From contig JACOSO010000096.1 of assembly GCA_016178785.1 (NCBI GenBank), positions 62,001 through 126,000 of the forward strand: a stretch of 64,000 nt of DNA. The letters run 5' to 3'. The stretch's first letter is position 1. The number at the start of each line of letters is the position of its first letter. The notes below the pieces were generated by a model. The model ran no database searches and had not been told where the DNA came from. It saw only the letters and a program-made list of their open reading frames with translations. The stretch is from Bacteroidota bacterium. GTDB lineage: Bacteria; Bacteroidota; Bacteroidia; Cytophagales; Cyclobacteriaceae. Positions 33,294 to 42,897 of the stretch are shown in pieces. A program made the translations under genes and the position numbers.

Positions 33294-35996
33294 TTATTCG
33301 TATTTCAAACTATTCACGGGATTAGTCCACACCGTCTTCAACAACTGGAAACTGATTGTTGCCAATGCGATCAAAAGTGAAATTGCTCCTGCAAACACAA
33401 AAATGGTGGCTGAGATATTCACTCGATATTCAAATGTTGAGAGCCAGTTTGACATCAGGTACCATGTGATGGGCACTGAAATCGTCAAGCACAAAATTAC
33501 AAGTGTCAAGTATTCTTTTGAAAGAAGGTATAGTAGCGAATTATCTGACGCTCCCATCACTTTTCTTATGCTTATCTCTTTCGTGCGATTTTGCATAGCG
33601 AGCGAAGCTAGTGCATACAACCCAAGACTTCCTATGATGATTGCAAGTAGCGTGGCAACGCTTACGATCTTTCCAAGGTTCCGATCTGCCTTGTACTGTT
33701 TTGCCATCGCCTGGTCTACAAAGGCAAAGGAAAATTCTTCTTCACCGGCAATTTTGTTCCAAACATTTTTAATCTGGTCGATGGTTGCCGCAATATTTTC
33801 GGGTCTCACTCGAATTATCAGCTTAGGAATAGGTGAGTTGTCTACATAAATATTTTCAATGCCGCTTAAAATAATTCCCGGGCTTTCAGTCAATACCAAG
33901 GGCTGCACTTTTGTATATAGCGAAGCATAATTGAAATCTTTCACTACACCGATAATTTCATGGTCAGCGAATTTCTTTCCGGGAATTTTCTTTCCAATTG
34001 CATCAGTCCATCCGTACTCCTTTACAAAAGCTTCGTTCACAATCACCGAGCGCCTTTTATCTGAGGGATTGTCATCGGAAAAATTCCTTCCTTTGCTCAC
34101 TTGTATTTTTAGCGTAGGGATGTAATCGTCATCCACTACGTTCATATCAAAAGTGCGATACACCGTTTTTTCATCGGTGAAACCTAAATTCACCCAGCGG
34201 CCATTTCCAAAATCATGTGACGAGGTGCACACTGCGAGAATATCTGGAAATTTTGCAAGCTCACTTTTAAATCGCTCCCCGGTTACAAAACCTGCCGCTA
34301 CCCGCTTAGCCAGCCCTCCAGTGCGCGGTGCATTCAGTTGAACCGTCACCAGTTGCTCTTTGTCAAATCCCATATTTTTATTTTGCAAAAAGCTTAGCTG
34401 TTTGCGCATAAGCAAGGTGCTCGAAATCAGAAAAATGGAAAGAGCTAATTGAATTCCTACTAATATTTTTCTTACGCTTTGTTTTGCACTTCCTTGCGCA
34501 GCGCCTTTCAGAATAGTGATGGGCTTAAATGACGATAACACCAGGGCTGGGTAGCTTCCGGAAATTAAACCTATGACCAGAAGAAGCGCACCAATTACTG
34601 TGAGCATGAACTTATCGAGAGGAAACAGAAGTTGTTTGCCCGACAGATCATTGAAGAGCGGCAGGTTGATGATCGACAATCCTACACCAATGATTAACGC
34701 CACGAGAGTAACCATAATTGCTTCGCCAATAAATTGAGTAATCAACTGAGTACGGACTGCACCCACTACCTTGCGAATTCCCACTTCCTTGGCACGCTGC
34801 ATTGAGCGCCCGACAGAAAGCGTCACAAAATTGATGCAAGCAACTATGAGAATAAGAGCTGCAATGCCAAAAAGAATGTACGAATATTTTGGATTGCTCA
34901 CGGGAGCGATCGCTACTGGGAATTTGGTGTTTAAATGAATATCAGTAATTGACTGCAGCCCGGGAGCATATTTGCTTTTGGTAAATTCTTCTTCGCCAAT
35001 TGCGGTGCGAAAGATAGGAGGGAATTTACTCTCCACTTTTTTAGGATCGGCTCCGGCCTGAAGTAGAATATAAGTTTCCGGGATGATGTTAAACCATGAA
35101 GAAGTCAGCAGTTGTTCGTTGTAGAGTTTAGGGTAATTCAAATCCGAAATCAAAATATCAAATCTAATGCTGGAGTTGGAAGGAACATTTTTGACAATTG
35201 CTTTTACAGCAAATTCTTCAAATTGCTCACCAAGCTGAATCGATATTACTTTATTAATCGGATCTGCTGACCCAAAATATTTTTTTGCATAACTCTCGCT
35301 GAGCACTACGTTGGCTTGCCCACGCAGCGCTTGCCTCCTGTCGCCCGTGACAAGATCAAAATCAAAGACGTCAAAAAAGTCCTGCCCGGCAATTGCCACT
35401 GATTCATTGAATTGCTGCTCACCCGCCTTGACCTGGGAATTGACGTTATGGAATCGCACATGACTCACAACTTCAGGCAAGTTCGCTTTTAAGGCAGGCC
35501 CCATAGCGAATGGCGTTTCTGTGTAAAAGAATTGTTGCTTCTCGCCCCAATCTTCTCTCCCATAAACACGATAGATTCTGTGAGCTTTAGAATGAAACGA
35601 ATCGAATGTCAATTCATCACGCACGTACAAAGAGATGAGGATACAGCAGCTAATGCCAAGCGCTAATCCGAACACATTAATTATAGTGTGTGCCTTAGCT
35701 CTCCACAGCGAGCGAAAGGCGATCTTCAAATAATTTCTCAACATATAATTTTTGATTAATGGATTTCGAAATTTGTTTCTTAAAATAATACCAGGCCTTA
35801 AAAACCGGAGCGCATTAATCATGCAATTCCATTTAGCCCTTTGCTCTCCTAATTCTGCCAAGTCTTTTTCGAAGCTCTCGAGCAAATCGCCTTCAATACC
35901 TTCATATAATTCTGGCGGGCAAAACCAGTTGAGAAATCGAAGAGCAGCCTTCGATGGCGCGGCTCTTTTCTTTTCTTGAAAATTACTATCACTCAT
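33294..35996 (-). CDS. FtsX/MacB-type ABC permease with prefix domain
   Basis: 900 aa. Residues about 15-75 are a permease prefix domain (RFLNWFCPPELYEGIEGDLLE). Then come MacB periplasmic core and FtsX domains twice, with about eight helices: one near 105, three near 375-480, one near 510 and three at the C-terminus. The motif KEVGIRKVVGA and its repeat KEISIRKVMGA are the FtsX coupling regions. Known relatives act in mechanotransmission or lipid/peptide transport with a separate ATPase. No ATPase gene lies next to it. It overlaps the upstream paralogue by 8 bp. Confidence 0.85.
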   Translation of the reverse strand: MSDSNFQEKKRAAPSKAALRFLNWFCPPELYEGIEGDLLESFEKDLAELGEQRAKWNCMINALRFLRPGIILRNKFRNPLIKNYMLRNYLKIAFRSLWRAKAHTIINVFGLALGISCCILISLYVRDELTFDSFHSKAHRIYRVYGREDWGEKQQFFYTETPFAMGPALKANLPEVVSHVRFHNVNSQVKAGEQQFNESVAIAGQDFFDVFDFDLVTGDRRQALRGQANVVLSESYAKKYFGSADPINKVISIQLGEQFEEFAVKAIVKNVPSNSSIRFDILISDLNYPKLYNEQLLTSSWFNIIPETYILLQAGADPKKVESKFPPIFRTAIGEEEFTKSKYAPGLQSITDIHLNTKFPVAIAPVSNPKYSYILFGIAALILIVACINFVTLSVGRSMQRAKEVGIRKVVGAVRTQLITQFIGEAIMVTLVALIIGVGLSIINLPLFNDLSGKQLLFPLDKFMLTVIGALLLVIGLISGSYPALVLSSFKPITILKGAAQGSAKQSVRKILVGIQLALSIFLISSTLLMRKQLSFLQNKNMGFDKEQLVTVQLNAPRTGGLAKRVAAGFVTGERFKSELAKFPDILAVCTSSHDFGNGRWVNLGFTDEKTVYRTFDMNVVDDDYIPTLKIQVSKGRNFSDDNPSDKRRSVIVNEAFVKEYGWTDAIGKKIPGKKFADHEIIGVVKDFNYASLYTKVQPLVLTESPGIILSGIENIYVDNSPIPKLIIRVRPENIAATIDQIKNVWNKIAGEEEFSFAFVDQAMAKQYKADRNLGKIVSVATLLAIIIGSLGLYALASLAMQNRTKEISIRKVMGASDNSLLYLLSKEYLTLVILCLTISVPITWYLMSNWLSTFEYRVNISATIFVFAGAISLLIALATISFQLLKTVWTNPVNSLKYE

Positions 35997-38592
35997 ACTT
36001 CAAGGTATCTGAAGGATTAATCCATGCTGCTTTTAAGGAATGATAGCTAACTGCAATCCATGCGATGAAAAGAGAACCAAGGGAAGTAATGATGAATACT
36101 CCGGCACCCAATTCCACCCGGTATGCAAAGTCCTCGAGCCATTTTTCTATAGCATAAATTGAAAGTGGCACACTTATTCCCAACGCTAAAAGCACCAGGA
36201 AAGTAAATCGCTTGTTGAGCATGCCAACGATGTGAAGAGTGGACGCTCCCAAAACTTTTCGAATGCCGATTTCTTTGGTGCGTTGCTCAGCAGTGAATGC
36301 CGATAAACCGTACAAGCCAAGGCATGATATGAAAATCGCTAACAAAGCGAAAAAGTTAATGGCCTTACCAAATACCTTTTCTTTGCTAAGCAACTCCCCA
36401 AAGTTGTCATCTACAAAATGATATTGGAAAGGCTCATCCGGGATCAGTTGTTTCCACCTTTCTTCTGCAGTTTTTAAAAAGGAAGGAATTGCCTTTGCTT
36501 CAAGCTTAAATCCAAGCTCCGCCTTTTCCTTAGTCATCATAATCGCAACTGGGGCAATTTTGTTTCGCAGCGACTCCCAATGAAAATCGCTAACTACTCC
36601 AATGACTTTTAAATTTTGATCAAGCACCGCTCCAATCGGTTCGGATACAATGTCAAGTATTTGAACAGCTGCTTCATTTAAGATTACAGAAGCGGTGTCG
36701 GAGACCGAGGCTTTGTTGAAGTCACGCCCCATGACCAATCGCATTCCATTCAGGCTCAGAAAATTTTCATCTCCCAAATAAGTAAAGATGGAAGCGGGAT
36801 GTTCCATTTTTGGAGTTTGATAGGTGCGGAAAGTCAAGATTCGTTTGCTACCTGGCTCACCCATATGAAAGCTTGAACGAGCAACACCGGGAAGATTACT
36901 CAACTCATTTTTGAAAGCCTCGTCTGAAGTCTTTAGTAAATTAATATGATCAATAGTTAGAATATTTTTCTGATCGAATCCCAAATCCTTTGAGGCCATA
37001 AAATGCAATTGATTCTGAACTACAAGTGCACACGAAATCAGCAGGATGGAAACCGTGAACTGGAAGACAACCAAAACATTACGGAATGATGTGCCACCTG
37101 TTTCAACGATTCCTTTCAATACTTTAACTGGACGAAATGAAGTAAGATAAAATGCCGGATAAAGACCGGAAAGAATCCCCACGAAAAATGAAAACGAAAA
37201 GAATAGACCAACTGAATACGGATTCCTCCAGATGGTATCTAGCAGCAATGCTCCTGTCACCACCTCAAAAATCTTTAAGAAAATCTCAGCTAACAACAAA
37301 GCCAAAATCATTGACAGCAAACTTGTGGTGATCGATTCCAATAAAAATTGTCCTACTAATTTGCTTCTTGATGTTCCCATAGCTTTCCGAATGCCTACTT
37401 CCTTGGCTCTTCTTGCAGCGCGCGCTGTAGTCAGGTTAATAAAGTTTACCGCAGCCAGGATTAATATAAAAACTGAGACTGCTGAAAAAATGTAAATGTT
37501 GGATTCATTTCCTCCGGGTGATATTTCAAAATTCAATTTTGATTTGAGATAAATGTCTGTGAGTTTATGAACATAGAATTTGATAGCCATGTCGTTTTTC
37601 TTGTAATCCTCCAGTGACTTGAAGCCCATTGGTTTACCCGACTCTGGATACACATGATGTTCAAAGAGTAGATCGAGCGCCTGGCGCAAATCGGTCTCCG
37701 TGTTTTTTTCTTTTAATAAGACATAATTGTAAAATGCCGATGAAGACCATGCTGGCTCACCTGTGATGAGGCTTTGATTGGAGAGCCAAAGTTCGGTTTT
37801 GAGATGTGAATTGAATCCCAAATCTTTAACTACACCAGCTATAGTAAAAGGTACGGCTTTCTTGCCCACCTCAATTACCTCTCCCACTACATCTTCTCTG
37901 TCAAAAAGTTTAATGGCAAGTTTTTGAGTAACAACTGCTTCATTAGGGCCAACCAATACTTTTTTAGGATCGCCACTAAGAAAAGTATAATTGAAAATCT
38001 TGAAATAAGCGGTATCTGTATAATATGCTGAGGTCTCTTGAAAAGTTAAGTCCTTTATTTTAATGGTAACATCTCGCTCTTTGCGAATTCGCGTAGCTGT
38101 CTCAATTCCATTGAACTCTTTTGGCAAAACATCCAAAAGTTCTTCCGGACCGCTGGCAAACTGACCAATATTAAAAAAAGAGATTCCTATTCTGTAAATG
38201 CGATCGGCTTTCGTGAACCCCTTGTCATAACTCCATTCGCCATAGACAAAAAGAAAAATGACCAGGCTGCAAGCAATACCTATGGCGAGACCCCCGATCG
38301 TAATGGATGAGTAGGCTTTACTTCTCCATAAATTCCGAAAGGCGACTTTAAAATAATTTTGCAGTAATATAGTATTCATAGAATCAACCTTAATTTTATT
38401 TCTAAAAATTATTCCTGGTTGAAAAAACCGGAAGACACGGATAACAAATCTTACTCTGGCTTTTCTTTCCCCTTCGTTCAATTCTTCATTGAACGCCTCA
38501 ATCAAATCACCTTCAATTCCTTCATATAAATCTAAAGGGCAAAACCATCGCAAAAATCGATGAGCAAATTTCGGAGGCCCAATTTTCTTCAT
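35989..38592 (-). CDS. FtsX/MacB-type ABC permease with prefix domain (paralogue)
   Basis: 867 aa, same architecture as the 33294 gene: prefix domain (FLRWFCPLDLYEGIEGDLIE) at about 10-60, helix near 95, MacB core, helices at about 370-470, KEVGIRKAMG, second MacB core and terminal FtsX with KEIGIRKVLGAS. A tandem duplication is the likely origin. It starts 8 bp after the PadR gene. Such PadR-permease sets are expanded in Cytophagales and are often linked to stress or antimicrobial exposure, which is inference for this one. Confidence 0.85.
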   Translation of the reverse strand: MKKIGPPKFAHRFLRWFCPLDLYEGIEGDLIEAFNEELNEGERKARVRFVIRVFRFFQPGIIFRNKIKVDSMNTILLQNYFKVAFRNLWRSKAYSSITIGGLAIGIACSLVIFLFVYGEWSYDKGFTKADRIYRIGISFFNIGQFASGPEELLDVLPKEFNGIETATRIRKERDVTIKIKDLTFQETSAYYTDTAYFKIFNYTFLSGDPKKVLVGPNEAVVTQKLAIKLFDREDVVGEVIEVGKKAVPFTIAGVVKDLGFNSHLKTELWLSNQSLITGEPAWSSSAFYNYVLLKEKNTETDLRQALDLLFEHHVYPESGKPMGFKSLEDYKKNDMAIKFYVHKLTDIYLKSKLNFEISPGGNESNIYIFSAVSVFILILAAVNFINLTTARAARRAKEVGIRKAMGTSRSKLVGQFLLESITTSLLSMILALLLAEIFLKIFEVVTGALLLDTIWRNPYSVGLFFSFSFFVGILSGLYPAFYLTSFRPVKVLKGIVETGGTSFRNVLVVFQFTVSILLISCALVVQNQLHFMASKDLGFDQKNILTIDHINLLKTSDEAFKNELSNLPGVARSSFHMGEPGSKRILTFRTYQTPKMEHPASIFTYLGDENFLSLNGMRLVMGRDFNKASVSDTASVILNEAAVQILDIVSEPIGAVLDQNLKVIGVVSDFHWESLRNKIAPVAIMMTKEKAELGFKLEAKAIPSFLKTAEERWKQLIPDEPFQYHFVDDNFGELLSKEKVFGKAINFFALLAIFISCLGLYGLSAFTAEQRTKEIGIRKVLGASTLHIVGMLNKRFTFLVLLALGISVPLSIYAIEKWLEDFAYRVELGAGVFIITSLGSLFIAWIAVSYHSLKAAWINPSDTLKYE

Positions 38593-38600
38593 TTCTTAAA

Positions 38601-38933
38601 TCAACTTATACTCATCTTCAACTGCGGCACCAGTTTCCACAACTGCATCTGTTGCTCTTTCTTAGCACGCAGCATGGCAAGTCCGGCATTGGTTACTGTA
38701 AAAATTCTTTTACGTCTTCCGCCACGAGCATTTGTTGCGCCTCCCATCCCGGATTTTACCAAGCCTTTGTCTTCGAGGCGATACAGTGTTACATGCACGG
38801 CACTCAAATTAACAACGCGGCCAATGCGCTGTTTTATTTCGGTAACAATGGCATTGCCATAAGCATCTTCCTGTAAGATGCCGACCATGGTCAAGACCAA
38901 TTCTTCGAATTCGCCTAAATATTCCTTTTGCAT
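38601..38933 (-). CDS. PadR family transcriptional regulator
   Basis: 110-aa winged-helix repressor. FEELVLTMVGILQEDAYG near 8-25 and TLYRLEDKGLVKSGMG near 50-65 are the PadR DNA-binding and wing regions; RRKRIFTVTNAGLAML follows. It is the first gene of the operon with the two permeases (8-bp gap) and probably controls them. About 80 bp upstream shows no clear palindrome. Confidence 0.9.
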   Translation of the reverse strand: MQKEYLGEFEELVLTMVGILQEDAYGNAIVTEIKQRIGRVVNLSAVHVTLYRLEDKGLVKSGMGGATNARGGRRKRIFTVTNAGLAMLRAKKEQQMQLWKLVPQLKMSIS

Positions 38934-39027
38934 TAGTATATACTTTGTAAGACTAATGTACGGATTATTATATATTTTGTTAAAGTAATTGTACCGAATT
39001 GATGATTTCAGTACACGAAAAGTTGGT

Positions 39028-39622
39028 TTAATGCATTCTATCGCCCCGAACCTGGAGCGATTTTACGATTCCTGCTTCCTGGGCAAGCAACTCATGCCAT
39101 CGGACATGCACTCGCTGAGGGTCATCGTATTCTTTGGCGAGTAAAAGGAAGTTTTTGTAGTGCCCAGCCTCCGAGACCATTAATTCATTAATAGAATTCG
39201 CTTAGTTCCTTGTCGGTTATATCTTTCCATAATAAGCGGAATCGCTCACAACTCCGCGCTTCGATCATCGCGTTCATCAAAAGTTTTTCTACTAATTGCT
39301 GATCGCGGCTCCCACCCTTCTTCATCAACTTGGCAAGCTGCTCTATATATTCATCTTTTCGTTGCGGACCAAAGGGCAGATTTCGCTTTTTCAATTCCGC
39401 CAGCACACGCACAAAATGATCCCACTCTTCAGCCACCACTGGCGTGAGCATGTCGACCAATTTTTCTTTGTCGTGAAATAACATGATGAGTGAAATACAA
39501 GATGTCGCTGCCTTCTGCTCACAATACGCATGATCAGTAAGGATGTCGCCAATATTTTTTTTAGCGATATCCACCCACCGAGGATCGGTAGGCAACTCTA
39601 AACCAAGAACATGCTTTTCCAT
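39028..39622 (-). pseudogene. miaE: MiaE-like tRNA 2-methylthio-N6-isopentenyladenosine hydroxylase, frameshifted
   Basis: The 5' part (39188-39622, 144 codons) reads as MiaE-like: LELPTDPRWVDIAKKNIGDI, EEWDHFVRV and EARSCERFRLL, with Glu/His residues of the ferritin-like di-iron site. It then stops after SEFY. In a different frame just downstream the sequence continues ELMVSEAGHYKNF and ends VRGDRMH, the conserved C-terminus including an E..H iron ligand pair. One extra A in TATTAATGAATTAATG (near 39180) explains the break; without it the protein would be about 198 aa, the normal length. It follows the porin gene by 9 bp. Real mutation, programmed shift and sequencing error cannot be told apart here. 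Confidence 0.8.
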
Positions 39623-39631
39623 CTGAGTCGA

Positions 39632-41596
39632 TTAATCAAACAAGATCAGTTCAAAGCCGAAATCAACAGTACTGCGCACATTGGGATAGTAAGGCGTGGG
39701 CAAATACCCCTGACCTGTGAACATCTGCACTAAGTTAACATACTTCACAAAAAAACGTCCGCGTTTGATCCGTCCGTTCAGGAAAAAATCAGTTGACCAG
39801 AATGGAGTGTTAATAAAATTGTCCTGAATATAATATTGCTGAATGGCTGGAGCGTAGCCCATTGCCTTGTAAGCTGATTTGTAGTGCGTATCAAATCCAA
39901 CTTGCAATTGTAAGGCGCCTTTAAAAATAATATTTTCGTAACTCAATTGAATGTTGGTGAACCAAGCCGGAATACTCACAGTATGATCATCGTTGTTAAA
40001 CAATGTGGTGTAAATCACATGGGGTCTCAAATGAAAGCGCTTAAAAAATCTAACTTCCATTTTCAACTCGGGTGAAACAATTTGCTGGTTGCCTCCCGAT
40101 TGCATTGGAATTGCTTTCTGACTACTATCCGCATGAAAATAAATATAGTTGTGTAATGCGGTGTAGCTAAATCCCGGTGAAATAAACAATGGGCCAAGCT
40201 TAGCCTTGATCCTGCCACTCAATTGATTTGAAAAGACATCCGTGAAATTATTTGACCACACATTAAAACCCCCACGATACGCTTGTTGCATAAAGCCTGC
40301 TTTGGCAAGGGAACTCCGCAAGTCAGCATCGAGCCATGGAGAACGCAGAGCGCCTTCAATTTTATAATGGCCATCTAAGAGGTATTCGGCTTGCCCGGAC
40401 AAGTAACTGAGCGAGTCGTATTTTAAAGTCACTCTGCTTCCGATATAATTTTCAGTTCCTATCGCACGAGGCGCTTGACCCTGCAGGTTGCTCGTGTTGT
40501 TGCTATAGGTCCGCAACTTGTAATAGAAGTCATAAAACAAAAATGCAGCATTACCTTTCAGGCCCACTTCATTCTGCACCGATTGAAAGGTGTTTACATC
40601 GTTGATGACCGTGGTGTCAATAAAAGAAGTCGAAAAATAATTCGTAGTCTCTTTGCCTTTGACACTGTGAAATGTATTTACCTGGCTGATCACATCAAGA
40701 GCATGATACAACTGCGCAGGCTTCGCCAATTGATATTGATGAAACAGATGAACATTTTTTCGGAGTTCATCAGTAGTTGCTGCTGGCGGAGTGGTTGAAG
40801 AAGTCGAAATGGCAAAATAGGAACCCACATTAGGATCGAAGTAATCTTTGTAAGTAGCAATCGAATCATTTTGAAGAAATACACCCCCATTCTCCTTGAC
40901 ATGATGGCGAATCCTGCGATAGCTCAACAACAATTTATACTTGCTGTTTTTCGATTCGTATGATGTGTAAAAGTCATAGTAGTGGCTCGTCACCTGATAG
41001 TTTTTGTTTCCTGAGTAACCAATTTGAGCTGCTGAAAGAACAGGTCTGTAATTTATCCCAAAATTCCACCGCGAGTTGATGTTGCGTGTGAACTCGATGT
41101 GGGTGATTGAGCGACCTCTCCCACCCCACATTATATTAATACGGGAAAAAGGCGACTTTGTATTATAAAATCTTGGCTCAGCCGATTCGTAATAAAGATC
41201 ATAAACTTTAAATCCGGAAGTTGCTCCAATCATTCCGGAGAGCAATGGAAAAATCGGATTAAGTGCAGTTCCAACATTTCCCAAGTCTTGATATTTGTTT
41301 TCATTTTTCTGTACAAAATCCCAACGGTGCCGATTGAAAATGGAAGTATCAAGGGGTACATAGTTTTTTTTGTTCTCGAATATTTCTTTCTCGGTAGTGG
41401 AAAGCGTTGTCTTAGGGCCGTAAATGATTTTGACAGAGTCATTCACAATTTTCGAGCGCGTCCTTTTTGCTACGCCTTTCTCAGAATCATTTTTAGTTGA
41501 TTGAACAACTTTTCTCCTGCCCGGTGGCAGACCTCCTTCCTGTGCAATGGCATTAACGCCTGCGCAAACAATCCATATAAAAAACAAAAAACGCAC
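39632..41596 (-). CDS. Putative porin (Bacteroidota Porin_10 type)
   Basis: 654 aa with a signal peptide (about 1-18, ...GVNAIAQ), a Gly/Pro/Arg-rich start to the mature protein (GGLPPGRRK) and many aromatic antiparallel strands, ending in GFELILFD. FNRHRWDFVQKNENKYQDLGN and PLLSGMIGATSGFK are typical of the Bacteroidota putative-porin family. No plug domain, so it is not a TonB receptor. It lies 3 bp after lpxK and 9 bp before the miaE-like gene, so all three were probably one transcript. A role in diffusion of solutes is inferred from the family only. Confidence 0.8.
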   Translation of the reverse strand: MRFLFFIWIVCAGVNAIAQEGGLPPGRRKVVQSTKNDSEKGVAKRTRSKIVNDSVKIIYGPKTTLSTTEKEIFENKKNYVPLDTSIFNRHRWDFVQKNENKYQDLGNVGTALNPIFPLLSGMIGATSGFKVYDLYYESAEPRFYNTKSPFSRINIMWGGRGRSITHIEFTRNINSRWNFGINYRPVLSAAQIGYSGNKNYQVTSHYYDFYTSYESKNSKYKLLLSYRRIRHHVKENGGVFLQNDSIATYKDYFDPNVGSYFAISTSSTTPPAATTDELRKNVHLFHQYQLAKPAQLYHALDVISQVNTFHSVKGKETTNYFSTSFIDTTVINDVNTFQSVQNEVGLKGNAAFLFYDFYYKLRTYSNNTSNLQGQAPRAIGTENYIGSRVTLKYDSLSYLSGQAEYLLDGHYKIEGALRSPWLDADLRSSLAKAGFMQQAYRGGFNVWSNNFTDVFSNQLSGRIKAKLGPLFISPGFSYTALHNYIYFHADSSQKAIPMQSGGNQQIVSPELKMEVRFFKRFHLRPHVIYTTLFNNDDHTVSIPAWFTNIQLSYENIIFKGALQLQVGFDTHYKSAYKAMGYAPAIQQYYIQDNFINTPFWSTDFFLNGRIKRGRFFVKYVNLVQMFTGQGYLPTPYYPNVRSTVDFGFELILFD

Positions 41597-41599
41597 AGG

Positions 41600-42646
41600 T
41601 TAATTCTTTAAATAACTTTTGATTTTATCGACAACCATCTTATCAAATTCCGAACCACTATTTATAAATCGGGTCTCGATCGGCAAATAAAACCAAAGAT
41701 TTTTATCAAGGGTCTGTTCCAATTTCACAAAATCTTTTTCCGTGGTGAGAATAGATGCATTAAGCGTTAATGCCTTTTGCTGAATCTCATCAACCTCCTT
41801 TGTTGAATAGACATGGTGATCGCCAAAATTAAAATGGTGACGAAGATTAATTTTTTCTGATACATGATCTACTAAAGGCTTGCTGTTAGCGATGCCCGTC
41901 ACCAAAACCACGTCCTGATAAATTTGAGTATTCCCCAATGAAATTGGCTTGCTGTAACCAATAGCCGAAAAGAAAACAGGCTTGTCGCCAGAATGAGCTT
42001 GAATTTCATTTTTATAATTTAATTCTATCTCGCGTGTCAACGATGTACACTTTGTTACGACAATTACGTTTGCCCCAAAACTTCCCTTGCGCGATTCCCG
42101 CAATCTTCCTCTTGGCAATATATAATCTCTGAAAAAAGGCTTTGAAAAATCGGTTAGTAAAATAGAGAACAATGGTTTCACTCTACGGTGCTGAAAAGCA
42201 TCATCCAGCAAAATAACTTGAATTGATTTTTTTAAAATCAGCAATCTATTAATTCCCTCCACGCGATCTTCGCACACCGCGACCACAACTTTTTCGCTGA
42301 ATTTTTTATAAAACTGAAATGGCTCATCACCAACTGTTGAAGCATTATCAGTTTCACCGGCTAATCGAAAACCTTTTGTTTCCCGCCCATAACCTCGGCT
42401 TAAAATCGCAATCGAATACTCTTTCGAAAGAAGTCGCACCAAATATTCGATCATCGGAGTTTTGCCCGTACCCCCTACACTTAAATTTCCAACCGAAATA
42501 ACTGCTTGGTCAAACGAATACGACTTTTTCCACCCTTTGTCGTACAAAAAATTCCGAATCCGCATAACTGCTCCATAAAGCCAAGAGAAAGGAGCAAGGA
42601 CGATGGACAGCATTCGGTCGGAGTCTTTTTGACCAGGATTATTCAT
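41600..42646 (-). CDS. lpxK: Tetraacyldisaccharide 4'-kinase
   Basis: 348-aa inner-membrane kinase of lipid A synthesis (4'-phosphorylation of the tetraacylated disaccharide). VISVGNLSVGGTGKTPMIEYL has the P-loop GGTGKT, quoted as positions about 40-60. LLDDAFQHR near 145 is the conserved DDxxQHR motif. An N-terminal membrane helix lies near 12-28. Length is usual. The start ATG overlaps the stop of a short upstream ORF (42639-42788). Only one lpx gene is in this window. Confidence 0.93.
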   Translation of the reverse strand: MNNPGQKDSDRMLSIVLAPFSWLYGAVMRIRNFLYDKGWKKSYSFDQAVISVGNLSVGGTGKTPMIEYLVRLLSKEYSIAILSRGYGRETKGFRLAGETDNASTVGDEPFQFYKKFSEKVVVAVCEDRVEGINRLLILKKSIQVILLDDAFQHRRVKPLFSILLTDFSKPFFRDYILPRGRLRESRKGSFGANVIVVTKCTSLTREIELNYKNEIQAHSGDKPVFFSAIGYSKPISLGNTQIYQDVVLVTGIANSKPLVDHVSEKINLRHHFNFGDHHVYSTKEVDEIQQKALTLNASILTTEKDFVKLEQTLDKNLWFYLPIETRFINSGSEFDKMVVDKIKSYLKN

Positions 42647-42788
42647 TTGGAAGGCTTTTGCTAGCCAACTCTGTTACCATATCACCTGAAGAATGATTTA
42701 TTTGATTACCCTGATGAAAAAGAACACTCCTCAGCAATTTATCGAAGGAAGAATTTGACACACTGTTTTTGGTGCTATTAAAATTCAT
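42639..42788 (-). CDS. Possible 49-aa leader ORF overlapping the lpxK start
   Basis: 49 codons from ATG 42786-42788 to TAA 42639-42641, overlapping the lpxK ATG by 8 bp. The product is polar (MNFNSTKNSVSNSSFDKLL...), with no signal peptide or membrane segment. The overlap with lpxK is compatible with translational coupling, but low complexity and the lack of a recognised family leave it uncertain. The rest of the 250-bp divergent gap shows nothing else. Confidence 0.3.
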   Translation of the reverse strand: MNFNSTKNSVSNSSFDKLLRSVLFHQGNQINHSSGDMVTELASKSLPNE

Positions 42789-42897
42789 GGTAATCAATTA
42801 ATCAATATCGAGTTCAAATCCACAAAACAAATTATTAAGTTAAATCGAGTTGCCAATGCTATCCTGGTTTAAATTTGGTTTCAAAATTAACGATTCG

